From CAWCDJ01 sp963836015 (GTDB lineage: Bacteria > Acidobacteriota > Terriglobia > Bryobacterales > Bryobacteraceae): a stretch of 64,000 nt of DNA. The position numbers were made by a program, and so were the translations under genes. Location: assembly GCA_963836015.1 (NCBI GenBank), contig CAWIIF010000011.1:1-64000 (forward strand). Reading direction: 5' to 3'. This document shows, piece by piece, positions 26,095-35,114 of the stretch. The notes under the pieces are model-generated. The model worked only from the letters and a program-made list of their open reading frames with translations, was not told the DNA's origin and made no database searches. The stretch's first letter is position 1; each line of letters opens with the position of its first letter.

Positions 26095-27064
26095 ATGTTT
26101 ATGCGGGATAATGGCGATTCGTCCGTCTGGAAGAGCCTGGCCGTGGCCTTCGGCGATGGCCTGGCCTTCGGCGTGGGCATGAAGCTCACCCAGAACGCGC
26201 AGCGCCAGGGCTCCCTGCCGCCGGCCGCCGCCGATGCAGGGATGGTCCTGGACCGCCTGGAACAGATCGAACAACGCATGCGGCGCATCGAAAGCGCCCC
26301 GGCCGGGTTCGACCAGGGCGTCATCGAGGCCGTCACCAACGCGCTCGACGCCCGCCTCAACGAGCACGTCTCCCAGGTGGAGCGGCGCCTGGCCGGCATG
26401 GAAGCCCGGATCCTGATGGAGACCAAATCCCTCGAGCAGCAGGACCGCTCCCTCGGCGCCCGCATGGAGCAGGATCTCGCCGCACTGAAAGGCCAGGTCA
26501 TCGCACTCAACCGCGAGTTCGCCGAGCAGGTGGGACGCATTGTGGCGGAGCAGGTGGCCGTGCAGGTCCAGGCGCGCACCGCCGCGCTCGAACAGTCCCT
26601 CCGCACACAGGCAATGGACGCGGTGGACGATGCCGTCCAGGAGCGGCTCGCTCCCATACGCGCCGAGGCCGCCCGCAAAGATCAGGAGGTCGTCGAACTG
26701 CGGCAGCGCGTCGCATCCACGGATTCCACGGTCTTCAACTTCGTTCTCGCGATGGGAGAGATGTGCCGGCAGGCGGCCGAACGCCTGGCGCCGCCTGCGG
26801 CACCGGGACCCGCTGTCCTCGTTCCCGACCCTGTTCCCGATCCCGTTCCCGCGGCCGAGGCCAAAGCAGTTGCCCCGCCGCCTCCTCCCGGCCGATCCTC
26901 CCGTGGATCCCGGAGCGGAATTGCGCGAGCACTTCGACCGCCCTGCCGAGCCTGCCGTCCCGACCTTCTCCCAGTTGCGGAAACCGGGTGGTTTCTGGCG
27001 CATGCCCATGGTTTCGTCGTTCGTCGCGACCGTGGCCAGCCTGGCGCTGCTGCGCTACTTCTAA
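26095..27064 (+). CDS. Coiled-coil protein with C-terminal hydrophobic tail, frameshifted
   Basis: I do not recognise a family. Residues 45-215 are a long heptad-like helix (LDRLEQIEQRMRRIES, MEQDLAALKGQVIALNREF), preceded by a short Gly-rich hydrophobic start and followed by a Pro-rich linker (PDPVPDPVPAAEA). In the first frame the protein would run out of frame into the downstream gene. In the third frame a plausible end appears: DPGAELREHFDRP then FWRMPMVSSFVATVASLALL, stopping at 27064, 33 bases before the next gene. A one-base insertion in the CCGCCGCCTCCTCCCGG stretch (26875-26891) would explain this. Probably a tail-anchored membrane-associated protein. Starts at 26095 or 26101 are possible. 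Confidence 0.6.
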
Positions 27065-27097
27065 ACGCCCCGCGTGCTATCCTGATTCGGCGTCCGC

Positions 27098-28342
27098 ATG
27101 AAGATCACGAGTGTACGTTCCTACCTGCTCTCGTACCCTTTCACCGAGCCGATAAGGCTGCCCTTCTGGGGAGGCGAACGCACTCTCGTGAAGCGCGATG
27201 CGATGGTGATCCGGGTCGATACCGATGCCGGCCTGGTGGGGTACGCGCCCGGCCCTGGCAGTGAAGCCGCCCAAAAAGCCATCGAAAGCGTCATCCGGCC
27301 GTTTCTGGTGGACCGCGTCCTGGCCGATCCCGACGCCTTGCGGGTGCTGTTCGCCAAGGGCCCCGGCGCCGATCCCGAGCTGTTCAAGACTTACTGCTCG
27401 GTGGAAGTCGCCCTGTACGACCTGACCGGCAAAGCGCTCGGCCTGCCGGTGTCGGAGCTGCTGGGCGGCCGCGTGCGCGACCGCATCCGCCTGTACGGCA
27501 GCGCCGGCATGTACATGGCTCCCGAAGCCCACGCGGCCGAAGCGGCCGCCATCGCCGCCCTGGGATTCAAAGCCTACAAGATGCGCCCCGCCCAGGGCCC
27601 CGTCCAGGACCTCGAGGCCGTACGCCTCATGCGCCAGGCGGTCGGCCCCGATTTCGATCTCATGGTGGACGCCCACACCTGGTGGCGCATGGGCGACCGC
27701 AGCTACAACCTGGAGACGGTGGAAAAGCTGGCGTCGGAGATGGCCGATTACAATGTCGCGTGGCTCGAAGAGCCGCTGCCGCCCGACGATCACGCCGCCT
27801 ACCTCAAGCTCAAGGAAAAGGACCTGCTCCCGCTCGCCAGCGGGGAGCATGAGCCGAACGAAGATCGCTACCTGGACCTGATCCTCACGCAGGCCGTGGA
27901 CTATATCCAGATGGACGTCTGCTGCCAGGGCGGCTACAACCTCGGCCGCCGGATCGTCGCCGAGATCGCCCGGCAGGGTCTGCGCTTCGCGTTTCATAGC
28001 TGGGGCACGGCGCTCGAAGTGATCGCCGCCGCCCACCTGGGAGTCTGCTGGCCCGAGCCGGTGGTGGAATGGCTGGAGTACCCGTGCTATTCCAGCCCCG
28101 GCCGCGCCGGCATGTATCCCTTTCCACTGGCCGCGGAGATTCTGGGGGAGCCGCTGAACCTCGACCATGGCGACCTGGTTGTTCCGCGCACCCCCGGGCT
28201 GGGGGTCGTGGTGGACGAATCGGTCTTCGAGCGCTACCCGTGGATCCCCGGTCCCTGGTCGTTCTTCCGCACCGACAGCCCGCCCGAAACCCGCGCGGTC
28301 ACATCCGATCACAGCGTGACGTGGGATGGCACCCGGCCCTGA
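27098..28342 (+). CDS. Enolase-superfamily (mandelate racemase/muconate lactonizing type) enzyme
   Basis: 414 residues. The capping domain occupies about residues 1-125. The barrel shows the metal ligands in order: DLMVDAHTWW (Asp), VAWLEEPLPPDD (Glu) and PLASGEHEPNE (Glu). KAYKMRP supplies a Lys on the second strand and FHSWGTA a His near the end, a layout typical of acid-sugar dehydratases. It probably abstracts an alpha proton from a sugar acid or related carboxylate; the substrate cannot be told. thiG starts 15 bases downstream, which may reflect a shared transcript, not a shared pathway. Confidence 0.88.
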   Translation: MKITSVRSYLLSYPFTEPIRLPFWGGERTLVKRDAMVIRVDTDAGLVGYAPGPGSEAAQKAIESVIRPFLVDRVLADPDALRVLFAKGPGADPELFKTYCSVEVALYDLTGKALGLPVSELLGGRVRDRIRLYGSAGMYMAPEAHAAEAAAIAALGFKAYKMRPAQGPVQDLEAVRLMRQAVGPDFDLMVDAHTWWRMGDRSYNLETVEKLASEMADYNVAWLEEPLPPDDHAAYLKLKEKDLLPLASGEHEPNEDRYLDLILTQAVDYIQMDVCCQGGYNLGRRIVAEIARQGLRFAFHSWGTALEVIAAAHLGVCWPEPVVEWLEYPCYSSPGRAGMYPFPLAAEILGEPLNLDHGDLVVPRTPGLGVVVDESVFERYPWIPGPWSFFRTDSPPETRAVTSDHSVTWDGTRP

Positions 28343-28357
28343 CGTTACAATGTGGGC

Positions 28358-29140
28358 ATGCCGGAAATCTTGAGAATCGCGGATCGCGAGTTCCACTCGC
28401 GTCTCATCGTGGGCACTGGGAAATACCGTACGTTTCAGGAAATGAAACGTTGCCACGAGGAAAGCGGCGCCGACATGGTGACCGTCGCCGTGCGGCGCGT
28501 GAACCTGACCGACCGCTCCAAGGAATCGCTGCTCGATTACATCGACCGGTCCCGCATCTTTATTCTTCCGAATACCGCCGGTTGCTACAACGCGGATGAC
28601 GCCGTCCGCACCGCCATGCTGGGGCGCGAAGTCGGGCTTTCCAATTGGATCAAGCTGGAAGTGATCGGCGACGAGAAGACCCTGTTCCCGGATAACGCCG
28701 GCCTGCTCGAAGCCACGCGCATCCTGGTCAAGGAGGGGTTCGTGGTGCTCCCCTACACGAATGACGACGTGGTCAACGCCCGCAAGCTGATCGACGCCGG
28801 GGCGGCCGCGGTCATGCCGCTGGCGGCCCCCATCGGCTCCGGAATGGGCGTGCAGAATCCGGCTAACCTGCGGATCATGCGGGAGATGATCACCTCGGTC
28901 CCGATGATCGTGGACGCCGGGGTGGGCACCGCATCGGACGCCGCCGTGGCCATGGAGCTGGGCGCCGACGGCGTGCTGATGAACACCGCGATCGCCGCCG
29001 CCGAGGACGCCGTCAAAATGGCTCGCGCCATGAAGCTGTCGGTGGAAGCCGGCCGCCTGGCATGGGAAGCCGGCCGCATGCCGAAGAAGCTGTACGCCAG
29101 CGCCAGCAGCCCCCTGGCAGGCGTCGTCGGGTCGGTGTAA
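28358..29140 (+). CDS. thiG: Thiazole synthase
   Basis: About 260 residues. ThiG motifs: LIVGTGKYRTFQEM, MVTVAVRRVNLTD, ILPNTAGCYNADDAVRTAML, NWIKLEVIGD (with the Schiff-base Lys), LPYTNDDVVNARKL, and PIGSGMGVQNP with IVDAGVGTASDAAVAMELG for phosphate binding. It forms the thiazole phosphate of thiamine from deoxyxylulose phosphate, dehydroglycine and ThiS thiocarboxylate. No other thi gene is in the window. ATG 28358 is preferred to the in-frame GTG at 28352. Confidence 0.97.
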   Translation: MPEILRIADREFHSRLIVGTGKYRTFQEMKRCHEESGADMVTVAVRRVNLTDRSKESLLDYIDRSRIFILPNTAGCYNADDAVRTAMLGREVGLSNWIKLEVIGDEKTLFPDNAGLLEATRILVKEGFVVLPYTNDDVVNARKLIDAGAAAVMPLAAPIGSGMGVQNPANLRIMREMITSVPMIVDAGVGTASDAAVAMELGADGVLMNTAIAAAEDAVKMARAMKLSVEAGRLAWEAGRMPKKLYASASSPLAGVVGSV

Positions 29141-29274
29141 CCCTCACACAGAGCCGCGACCGTAAGGGAGCGGGCCGAGCGGGGGCCAAACCCGCCCTAT
29201 TGTTCACGTTGTGTTACTATTCCGTTTTTGCGGGCGGGCCGGCCTGCAAGGCTCGACCGAGAGGGAGTGCATCC

Positions 29275-31356
29275 GTGAAAGTCTACGAAAGCAAGGACAT
29301 CCGGAACGTCGGTGTGGTGGGCCACGGCGATTCCGGCAAGACGACGCTCACCGCCGGTTTGCTCTTCACCGCCGGAGCCACCAACCGCCTGCTCCGCGTG
29401 GATGAGGGCAATACGATCACTGATTTTGACGAGGAGGAAGTCCAACGCAAAATCACGATCTCTACAGCCATCGCCGTGGCGGAGTGGAAAAAGACCAAGA
29501 TCAACCTCCTGGATACTCCCGGATACAACATCTTTATTAACGATGCGCGCGCGTCCCTCGTAGCAGCCGATTCCGCGCTGGTGGTGGTCGACGGGGTGGC
29601 GGGCGTCGAAGTGCAGACCGAGAAGGTCTGGAGTTTTGCCGACGATTTCAAGCTGCCGCGCGCCATCGTCATCAATAAGCTGGACCGCGAGCGGGCGGAC
29701 TTCAACCGCTCTCTGGAGAGCGTGCAGGGCGCCTTCGGCCGGGCCGCCGTGCCCATCCAGATCCCCATCGGGTCAGAGCGCGATTTTTCCGGTGTGGTCG
29801 ATCTTATCCGCATGAAGGCGTACACCTTCGCACCGGATGGCGACGGGAAGGGTAAGGAAGGGGACATCCCGGCCAGCCTGGCCGACGCCGCGCAGCAGGC
29901 TCACGAAACACTGGTCGAGATAGTGGCGGAGGGCAACGATGCCCTCATGGAAGAGTTTTTCGACAAGGGGACGCTGCCCGTCGAACACATCGTCGAAGGC
30001 CTTCAGCAGGCCGTCCGCGAGCAGCGCATTTTCCCGGTGCTGTGCGCATCCGCGCTGCACAACGTGGGTGCCGAGCTGATTCTCAACTTCATCGTGGAGA
30101 ACCTGCCCGCACCCGCCGGGCGGGAAGTCCCGACAGGCGCCGGAACACAGCCGATTTCCGAAAGCGGGCCGGCATCGGCCTACGTGTTCAAAACCACGGC
30201 CGACCCGTTCGCCGGCCGGATCACGTTCTTCAAGGTCTACACCGGTGTCGTGAAGAACGATGCCAACCTGCAGAACCTGACCCACTCGAGCGGCGAGCGG
30301 CTGGCGCATGTCAGCACGCCCTTCGGCAAAAACCTCCAGCCCGTCACCGAGCTGCACGCCGGCGATATCGGCGCGGTCGCCAAGTTGAAGGACACCCTCA
30401 CCGGAGATACGCTGGCCGAAAAGGGCGCCAATACGGCCTATCCGCCTGTCAAGCTGGCGGAGCCCTCCATTGCGTTCGCCATCGAAGCCAAGTCGCGCAA
30501 CGACGAAGACCGCATGGGCAACGCGGTGCACCGCATGCTCGAAGAGGATCAGTCGCTGCGTTTCTACCGCGACCCGCAGACGCGCGAGTTTCTGCTGGCC
30601 GGCGCCGGCCAGCAGCACGTCGAGATCGTCGTCAGCCGGCTGAAGAGGCGGTATGGCGTAGACGTGGCACTCAAAGCCCCCAAGATTCCGTACCGCGAGA
30701 CCATCCGCGGGTTCGCCGACGTGCAGGGCCGCCACAAGAAGCAGACCGGCGGCCACGGCCAGTTCGGCGATTGCTGGATCAAAATGGAGCCCCTGCCGCG
30801 CGGATCCAAGTTCGAGTTCTCCAACGAGATCTTCGGCGGCGCCATCCCCAAGAACTTCATTCCCGCCGTGGAGAAAGGCATCGTCGAAGCCGCGGAGAAC
30901 GGATTCCTGGCTGGATTTCCGATGGTGGATTTCAAGGTCACGGTCTACGACGGCTCCTACCACGATGTCGATTCGTCGGAGCTGGCGTTCAAACTGGCCG
31001 CCCGCAAGGCATTCAAGGCCGCCATGCAACAGGCCAAGCCGGCCCTCCTCGAGCCCATCATGAACGTGGAGATCCAGGCTCCCGTCGAATACGCGGGCGA
31101 CCTCATGGGCGACCTGAACGGCCGCCGCGGCCGCATTTCAGGGATGGAGACCAAGGGAAGTACGCAGTTTATCCGCGCCCAGGTGCCGATGGCCGAAATG
31201 CTGAATTACCAGAGCGACCTGACGGCCATGACGCAGGGCCGCGCCTCGTTCACCATGGAATTCGACCATTACGATTTCGTTCCCCAGTTACAGGCCGATA
31301 AGATTATTGCGGCGGCCAAGGCTGCCAAGGCGGGTGAAGAGGAAGAAGAAGAGTAG
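29275..31356 (+). CDS. Elongation factor G-like translational GTPase (EF-G paralogue)
   Basis: 693 residues from GTG 29275, with GAGGGAG as ribosome site; the in-frame extension to 29062 crosses the end of thiG and is rejected. GTPase motifs: VGHGDSGKTTL (G1, with Gly-Asp-Ser where canonical EF-G has Ile-Asp-Ala), NLLDTPGYNIF (G3) and VINKLDRE (G4). All five EF-G domains are covered, including TGGHGQFGDC of domain IV. It ends in an acidic tail (GEEEEEE). This pattern fits the EF-G2/FusA2 paralogues found in many bacteria, whose role is not settled. The absence of rpsL, rpsG and tuf next to it also argues against the main fusA. Confidence 0.9.
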   Translation: MKVYESKDIRNVGVVGHGDSGKTTLTAGLLFTAGATNRLLRVDEGNTITDFDEEEVQRKITISTAIAVAEWKKTKINLLDTPGYNIFINDARASLVAADSALVVVDGVAGVEVQTEKVWSFADDFKLPRAIVINKLDRERADFNRSLESVQGAFGRAAVPIQIPIGSERDFSGVVDLIRMKAYTFAPDGDGKGKEGDIPASLADAAQQAHETLVEIVAEGNDALMEEFFDKGTLPVEHIVEGLQQAVREQRIFPVLCASALHNVGAELILNFIVENLPAPAGREVPTGAGTQPISESGPASAYVFKTTADPFAGRITFFKVYTGVVKNDANLQNLTHSSGERLAHVSTPFGKNLQPVTELHAGDIGAVAKLKDTLTGDTLAEKGANTAYPPVKLAEPSIAFAIEAKSRNDEDRMGNAVHRMLEEDQSLRFYRDPQTREFLLAGAGQQHVEIVVSRLKRRYGVDVALKAPKIPYRETIRGFADVQGRHKKQTGGHGQFGDCWIKMEPLPRGSKFEFSNEIFGGAIPKNFIPAVEKGIVEAAENGFLAGFPMVDFKVTVYDGSYHDVDSSELAFKLAARKAFKAAMQQAKPALLEPIMNVEIQAPVEYAGDLMGDLNGRRGRISGMETKGSTQFIRAQVPMAEMLNYQSDLTAMTQGRASFTMEFDHYDFVPQLQADKIIAAAKAAKAGEEEEEE

Positions 31357-31515
31357 GTGTCGAACGTGGGACACTGTCCCGTCCCGGGCGGACACAGGGG
31401 CGGGGCAGTTCTCCACGGACCGGTTGCTTTGCATACTGCACGTGTTGTAACCTTTTAGGGTTCGTACCGGGCAACGGCCCGCAGAAGTACTTTATTTTCA
31501 GTTCTGAGGCTGTAG

Positions 31516-33207
31516 ATGGACGATCGCAAGAAGACGTTCCTATCTCTTTTCCTACTCGCCGTAGCCCTCCTTACCGCTGCCTGCGGTTACAACCAGCAAG
31601 CGAGGTTCCAAACATCGTTCCTGCCGGCTGCGCCCAAAGCCGCTGATTTGGCGGCAGCAGAGATCGCCCCGCCACCCGCGGTAGAGCCGAACATCTATCT
31701 GCACGACGTCCCTCCCTTCCTGCTTGCCAACCCCGAGCTTCCGCTTCGAAAAACCGATGGGGATGCCCTGATCATCCGCGCCGAGCAGAGTTTTCAGCGC
31801 GGCAAACGCCTGTACCAGGCGAACGACATGCCCAACGCGCGGCGGGAATTCAACGCCGCCGTCGATCTGATCCTCCAGGCCGCCGAGGCCAGTCCCGCCC
31901 AGAAGCAGGAGTATGGAAGGCGTCTCGACGAGATGGTGGATGCGATCCACCGGTTTGACCTGGCAGGACTGGGCGCCTCGGCAAGCGTCGAAGAGGACAA
32001 GTTCGAAAAGGCCCCTCTCGAAGATCTTCTGCAGATGACCTTTCCGGTGGATCCCAAGCTCAAAGATCGTGTTCGCGCGCAGGTGGCGGCTACCGTTTCG
32101 CAGTTGCCGCTGTCCGTCAACGATACAGTGCTGGGCTACATCAACTACTTCTCCAATCGCGGCCACAAGACCATCATCGCCGCCACGCAGCGCTCGGGCC
32201 GCTACCGGCCAATGATCCAGCGTGTCCTCGATGAGGAAGGCGTGCCGCAGGAATTGATCCACCTGGCCCAGGCCGAATCGGGCTTTATTCCGCGCGCGGT
32301 TTCGCGAAAAGCGGCCGGAGGAATGTGGCAGTTCCTGGTGTGGCGCGGACGGGAGTACGGCCTCGATCAGACTAAATATACGGACGATCGCATGGATCCG
32401 GAAAAAGCCACGCGCGCGGCCGCCCACCACCTGCACGACCTGTACAACGAATTCGGAGACTGGTACCTGGCGATCGCCGCTTATAACTGCGGCCCCGGCG
32501 TGGTGGAGAAGGCCGTGGAGCGCACAGGCTATGCGGATTTCTGGGACCTGCGCGCCCGCGGCGTTCTTCCGGCCGAGACCACCAACTACGTGCCGATCAT
32601 TCTGGCCATGACCATCATGGAGAAGAATCCCGCAGCATATGGCCTCGAAGACGTGCAGTTCGATCCGCCGGTCGAGTACGACACGATCGACGTGACGGCG
32701 CCCACCAGCCTGGCCCTGGTAGCCGATATTACCGACACTTCGATGACGCAGCTTTTGGAATTGAACCCCGCGGTGTTTCACGGCGCGATGGTCCCGGCCG
32801 GCTACTCGGTGCACGTTCCCAAGGGCACCGGCAGTCAACTGATGGCCGCCCTGCAGTTGATCCCTTCGGAGCATCGCGATTCCTGGAGGCTGCATCGTGT
32901 ATCGATGGGCGAGACGCTCGCGACCATCGGCAAGCGCTACGGCGCCACTCCAGGCAGCATCGTGGCCGCCAACCACCTGCAATCGGCCGATGCCGTGGAA
33001 GGCGAGAGCCTGCTGATCCCCGCGGTCATGCGCGCTCCGGCGCCCATCCGCGCGGCCGTCCGGACTTCGTCGCGCCGCCGCGCTACACGCACGTCGAGCG
33101 CTTCGCACCGCGCTGCAAAATCCCGGAGGCCTGCCGCGAAGACCTCCGCGTCCATCGCATCGAGAAGAAAATCTCCGGTAATTGAGGCGCGCGTCGCCAC
33201 TCGTTAG
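31516..33207 (+). CDS. mltD: Membrane-bound lytic transglycosylase (MltD-like) with LysM domains
   Basis: 563 residues. The N-terminus has a lipobox-like signal (LLAVALLTAACGYN, Cys at about residue 23), so it is probably a lipoprotein. The SLT domain lies at about 235-350: catalytic Glu in LIHLAQAESGFIPRAVS, then GGMWQFLVWRGREYG and WYLAIAAYNCGPG. LysM-type segments follow (TSMTQLLELNP, MGETLATIGKRYG with IVAANHLQ), which bind peptidoglycan. The last 60 residues are Arg/Ser/Lys-rich. It cleaves glycan strands to 1,6-anhydromuropeptides during wall remodelling. No neighbouring wall gene is evident. Confidence 0.92.
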   Translation: MDDRKKTFLSLFLLAVALLTAACGYNQQARFQTSFLPAAPKAADLAAAEIAPPPAVEPNIYLHDVPPFLLANPELPLRKTDGDALIIRAEQSFQRGKRLYQANDMPNARREFNAAVDLILQAAEASPAQKQEYGRRLDEMVDAIHRFDLAGLGASASVEEDKFEKAPLEDLLQMTFPVDPKLKDRVRAQVAATVSQLPLSVNDTVLGYINYFSNRGHKTIIAATQRSGRYRPMIQRVLDEEGVPQELIHLAQAESGFIPRAVSRKAAGGMWQFLVWRGREYGLDQTKYTDDRMDPEKATRAAAHHLHDLYNEFGDWYLAIAAYNCGPGVVEKAVERTGYADFWDLRARGVLPAETTNYVPIILAMTIMEKNPAAYGLEDVQFDPPVEYDTIDVTAPTSLALVADITDTSMTQLLELNPAVFHGAMVPAGYSVHVPKGTGSQLMAALQLIPSEHRDSWRLHRVSMGETLATIGKRYGATPGSIVAANHLQSADAVEGESLLIPAVMRAPAPIRAAVRTSSRRRATRTSSASHRAAKSRRPAAKTSASIASRRKSPVIEARVATR

Positions 33208-33246
33208 AGCGGCTCGCATTTTCCCGTCGAAGCGCTGTTTTCGCTA

Positions 33247-33274
33247 TTGCCAGCCCATCAAAAAGGGGTATTCT
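33247..33274 (+). promoter_or_regulatory. Putative sigma70-type promoter of the histone-like gene
   Basis: TTGCCA (33247-33252), a 16-base spacer, and TATTCT (33269-33274) give five of six and four of six matches to the -35 and -10 consensus. It lies 37 bases upstream of the ATG at 33312, with ACAGGAGG as ribosome site in between. Confidence 0.45.
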
Positions 33275-33311
33275 AGGTTTGGTTGTGCCCCGATTACAGG
33301 AGGCTTGCTTA

Positions 33312-33851
33312 ATGTTTGATAGCCCGCTATTCGCTGCCAAAGACGAAGACGAGATGGAAGACTTCCACGACTACGAAGATGAAGAGCACGAGGAGTTGAC
33401 TTCGAAGCTCGACGAATACGAAGAGGACGAGGAAGAAGAAGAGGAGGAAGTGGAAGTTGCAATCATCGTTTCCCCTCCCGTGGCCGAACCGGCGCCCGCT
33501 CCCGTCGAGGAAGCGGCGATTCAGCCCGGTCCCCCCTTGCCTCCGCCGAAAAAGCCCGTAAAAAAGGCGGCGGCGCCGAAGAAAGAGCCCGCCAAGAAAG
33601 CCCCCGTGAAGCCGGCCGCAAAGGCCGCAAAGAAGGCGCCCGCGAAGAAAGTCGCCGCCAAGAAGGCTCCCGCCAAGAAGGCGCCAGCCAAGAAGGCCCC
33701 TGCCAAAAAAGCAGCGGTGAAGAAGGCCGTGAAGAAGGCGCCTGCCAAGAAGGCCGCCAAGAAAGCTCCCGCGAAGAAAGCCGCGGTCAAAAAGACCGCT
33801 AAAAAGGCTCCCGCGAAGAAGGCCGCAAAAAAGGGCGGAAAGAAACGTTAG
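33312..33851 (+). CDS. Histone H1-like protein with acidic N-terminus and Lys/Ala/Pro repeat tail
   Basis: 179 residues from ATG 33312, preceded by a good AGGAGG site. Residues 10-55 are very acidic (clusters of Asp/Glu such as YEEDEEEEEEEVEV), residues 55-85 are Pro-rich, and residues 85-179 are repeats of the type KKAPAKKA. Lys/Ala/Pro tails of this kind bind DNA or RNA non-specifically in bacterial H1-like proteins and in AlgP. The acidic head in the same chain could mask the tail or contact basic partners (inference). Repeats make the length prone to change. It has its own putative promoter. Confidence 0.85.
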   Translation: MFDSPLFAAKDEDEMEDFHDYEDEEHEELTSKLDEYEEDEEEEEEEVEVAIIVSPPVAEPAPAPVEEAAIQPGPPLPPPKKPVKKAAAPKKEPAKKAPVKPAAKAAKKAPAKKVAAKKAPAKKAPAKKAPAKKAAVKKAVKKAPAKKAAKKAPAKKAAVKKTAKKAPAKKAAKKGGKKR

Positions 33852-33918
33852 ACCGTTAGAGCCCGATTCCGGCCGCGGCCCGCGGCACCTGCTCGCGGCC
33901 GCCGCCGGAAACAAGCGG

Positions 33919-34191
33919 CTAGGCTGCAGGACCTGCTTCGCTCTTGTTCACGACCCGCCGGCAGCGCTCGAAGAGTTCCAGCAGAGCGTCCGCATGCTCC
34001 TCCGCCGAGTGGGTCACCGGCTTCCCCGAAAAACCCGCCGACGACCCCAGGGCCTTGCCATAGCCGGTAGTCACGGCAATGAATTTCATCAACTCGAGGG
34101 CTACGTCGTCTTTGCTGCGAGGTGGGCCGGCAGCCGTGGCAGCATCGGCGCCCGTCGGGTTCCCGTTATTGGGAGGTGCTGGTTCCGCCAT
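33919..34191 (-). CDS. Small protein of unknown function
   Basis: 90 residues. The N-terminus is Pro/Asn/Ala-rich and probably disordered. The rest looks helical: DDVALELMKFIAVTTGYG, then HSAEEHADALLELFERCRRVV. I do not recognise a family. GGAGAGGAA lies upstream of ATG 34191 as a possible ribosome site. It is divergent from the HipA-like kinase gene (71 bases between starts), so a regulatory or partner link is possible but not shown. No DNA-binding helix-turn-helix is evident, so it is not an obvious HipB-type antitoxin. Confidence 0.6.
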   Translation of the reverse strand: MAEPAPPNNGNPTGADAATAAGPPRSKDDVALELMKFIAVTTGYGKALGSSAGFSGKPVTHSAEEHADALLELFERCRRVVNKSEAGPAA

Positions 34192-34261
34192 CTGTGATCG
34201 ATTCCTCTCCGGTAACCGCGTTTGACGTGTTACAACTCTAGGTTACTTCATTTTCTTCCCG

Positions 34262-35104
34262 ATGCCGCTCATCGCACTCCGGCACGTTCGAAAAATGCGC
34301 GGTGGAGCCCAGTCGCATCTGCTGGAGGCCGACGACGGCCATTGGTACGTTGTCAAATTCCGCAACAATCCGCAACACCGGCGCATTCTGGTCAACGAAT
34401 TGATCGCGTCGGTGTTCCTGGACTATCTGAAAATCGCCTCGCCGCCGGTGGCTTTCATTCACCTCACACCGGAGTTTCTGACGGCCAATCCCGAAGTCCA
34501 CATGAGCCTGGGCACCCGCCGTCTGGAGGTGCAGCCGGGTTGGCATTTCGGCTCCCGCTACCCGGGCGACCCGGGCCGCATCGCGGTCTACGACTTTCTT
34601 CCGGATGCCCTGCTCTCCTCCGTAGCGAATCTCGGGGATTTCCGCGCCATCCTGGTCTTCGACAAGTGGACCGCCAATGCCGACGGACGCCAGTGCGTGT
34701 TCTACCGCGCCCTTGTCCGGCGCCCCGACGAAGCGGGCCAGGCACCGCGCGCCGGATTCGTAGCCTGGATGATCGACCACGGCTTCGCGTTCAACGGCCC
34801 GAATTGGGACTTTCCGGAATCGGCCGTACAGGGCCTTTACCCGCGCCGCCCGGTGTATGAAGCGGTCCGCTCGCTCGCCGACTTCCAGCCATGGCTCGAC
34901 CAGGTCGTCCATTTCCCCGAAGAGGTGGTCGACCGCGCGTGGAAGCAGATTCCGCCAGAGTGGCTCGAAGGCGAAGAGGATGCGCTCGACCAGATGCTCG
35001 AGCGCCTGTTCGAAAGGCGCCGCAGGGTGCCGGATCTGATCGAGGCCAGCCGCCATTCCCGCACCGGCCCTTTTTCCAATTGGGCCGGTGGATCCGGGAG
35101 GTAA
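34262..35104 (+). CDS. HipA-like kinase-domain protein
   Basis: 280 residues. Kinase features are visible: HWYVVKFRNN (ATP-site Lys at about residue 37), ILVFDKWTANADGRQ (catalytic-loop Asp and Asn at about 140-150) and AWMIDHGFAFNG (metal-binding Asp, the DFG equivalent, at about 176). The chain is much shorter than classical HipA, which suggests the compact HipA-like branch and not a full toxin. No HipB homologue is adjacent. HipA kinases phosphorylate aminoacyl-tRNA synthetases; the target here is unknown. The 3-prime end lies 10 bases before the preferred start of the aminotransferase gene. Confidence 0.8.
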   Translation: MPLIALRHVRKMRGGAQSHLLEADDGHWYVVKFRNNPQHRRILVNELIASVFLDYLKIASPPVAFIHLTPEFLTANPEVHMSLGTRRLEVQPGWHFGSRYPGDPGRIAVYDFLPDALLSSVANLGDFRAILVFDKWTANADGRQCVFYRALVRRPDEAGQAPRAGFVAWMIDHGFAFNGPNWDFPESAVQGLYPRRPVYEAVRSLADFQPWLDQVVHFPEEVVDRAWKQIPPEWLEGEEDALDQMLERLFERRRRVPDLIEASRHSRTGPFSNWAGGSGR

Positions 35105-35114
35105 AATAACAGTC

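Noticed and set aside
33919..35104. Classical hipBA toxin-antitoxin operon
   Set aside because: The small gene is divergent, shows no helix-turn-helix, and the kinase is much shorter than HipA.
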